Below, piece after piece: positions 63,350-64,000 of a stretch of 64,000 nucleotides of DNA. Both the position numbers and the translations under genes were made by a program. Every line of letters begins with the position of its first letter. The stretch's first letter is position 1. Under the pieces are notes generated by a model. That model saw only the letters and a list, made by a program, of their open reading frames with translations. It ran no database searches and was not told the origin of the DNA. Source of the DNA: Antitrichia curtipendula (Eukaryota; Streptophyta; Bryopsida; Hypnales; Leucodontaceae); contig OX579638.1 in the NCBI GenBank assembly GCA_951230915.1, positions 23,392,696 through 23,456,695 of the forward strand. Direction: 5' to 3'.

Positions 63350-64000
63350 ATTAATTAAAAATTAAATAAATTATTAATTAACTAAACTATTACTTAAATA
63401 AATTATTAATTAACTAAACTATTACTTAAATAAATTATTAATTAACTAAACTATTACTTAAATAAATTATTAATTCAATAAATTATTAATTCAATAAATT
63501 ATTAATTCAATAAATTATTAATTCAATAAATTATTAATTCAATAAATTATTAATTCAATAAAGTATTAATTCAATAAAGTATTAATTCAATAAATTATTA
63601 ATTCAATAAATTATTAATTCAATAAATTATTAATTCAATAAATTATTAATTCAATAAAGTATTAATTCAATAAATTATTAATTCAATAAAGTATTAATTC
63701 AATAAAGTATTAATTCAATAGATTATTAATTCAATAAAGTATTAATTCAATAAAGTATTAATTCAATAGATTATTAATTCAATAAATTATTAATTCAATA
63801 AATTATTAATTCAATAAATTATTAATTCAATAAATTATTAATTCAATAAATTATTAATTCAATAAATTATTAATTCAATAAATTATTAATTCAATAAATT
63901 ATTAATTCAATAAATTATTAATTCAATAAATTATTAATTCAATAAATTATTAATTCAATAAATTATTAATTCAATAAAGTATTAATTCAATAAATTATTA
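63350..64000. repeat. AT-rich satellite, 16-bp unit derived from a 32-bp unit, runs off the window
   Basis: From about 63375 three 32-bp units (AACTAAACTATTACTTAAAT plus AAATTATTAATT) are followed from about 63465 by more than 30 head-to-tail 16-bp units (ATTAATTCAATAAATT). Variants at one or two positions (AAAGTATT, AGATTATT) recur in patches. The array continues past base 64000. Confidence 0.95.

Noticed and set aside
1..64000. LTR retrotransposons, tRNA and rRNA genes
   Set aside because: No gag-pol motifs, paired LTRs, tRNA cloverleaf sequences or rRNA stretches were recognised by eye; short degenerate remnants could have been missed.

Overview
This is a nuclear window from a plant. The coding signal lies in short exons split by GT-AG introns, the sequence is AT-rich, plant-type TTTAGGG motifs occur (40192), and CACTA-type DNA transposons are common. 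The recognisable genes are plant ones: an L-galactose dehydrogenase remnant, a PHT1-type phosphate transporter remnant, an OSB-type organellar ssDNA-binding protein remnant and a DYW-type PPR remnant. The PPR style and a DD34E Tc1 transposase suggest a seed-free land plant (moss, other bryophyte, lycophyte or fern), but that is inference from remembered family style.

Two genes look intact, both on the minus strand. ERMP1-like M28 endoplasmic reticulum metallopeptidase (6825 to 2769): four exons join in frame to 944 residues. A very unusual gene (23447 to 13177): 21 exons join in frame to 1156 residues. It encodes, in one chain, a putative organelle transit peptide, a complete Mre11/SbcD-type phosphoesterase, and a complete Rad50/SbcC-type ATPase with Walker A, CxxC zinc hook, LSGGE signature and Walker B. 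It is in effect a single-polypeptide SbcD-SbcC (Mre11-Rad50) nuclease and is the main discovery candidate of the window.

The left edge (967-1914) holds a dead Tc1 transposase. The region 8.9-10.9 kb holds a TTAA-flanked element with a 1.07 kb element nested in it; a related uninterrupted copy at 41.9-42.7 kb shows the pre-insertion site. From 23.5 to 46 kb there is no recognisable gene. This desert holds five CACTA-type elements, each with a perfect 3-bp target duplication (28936-30036, 30440-30675, 31711-31927, 43191-45361, 45786-45991), another TTAA-flanked element (27421-27959), and several degenerate tandem or dispersed repeats.

From 46.5 kb onward come gene remnants: 5'-truncated L-galactose dehydrogenase with a nonsense codon, an orphan PHT1 C-terminal exon, a decayed multi-exon gene of unknown identity (52.6-54.9 kb, minus), a decayed OSB gene and, directly after it, a decayed PPR-DYW gene. 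The window ends in an AT-rich 16-bp satellite that runs off the right edge.

The two intact genes share an intronic repeat family (one copy in ERMP1, three in the fusion gene) but act in different places: ERMP1 in the ER membrane, the fusion nuclease probably in plastids or mitochondria. The OSB and PPR remnants also belong to organelle-targeted families, but both are broken and I see no evidence of a functional cluster.
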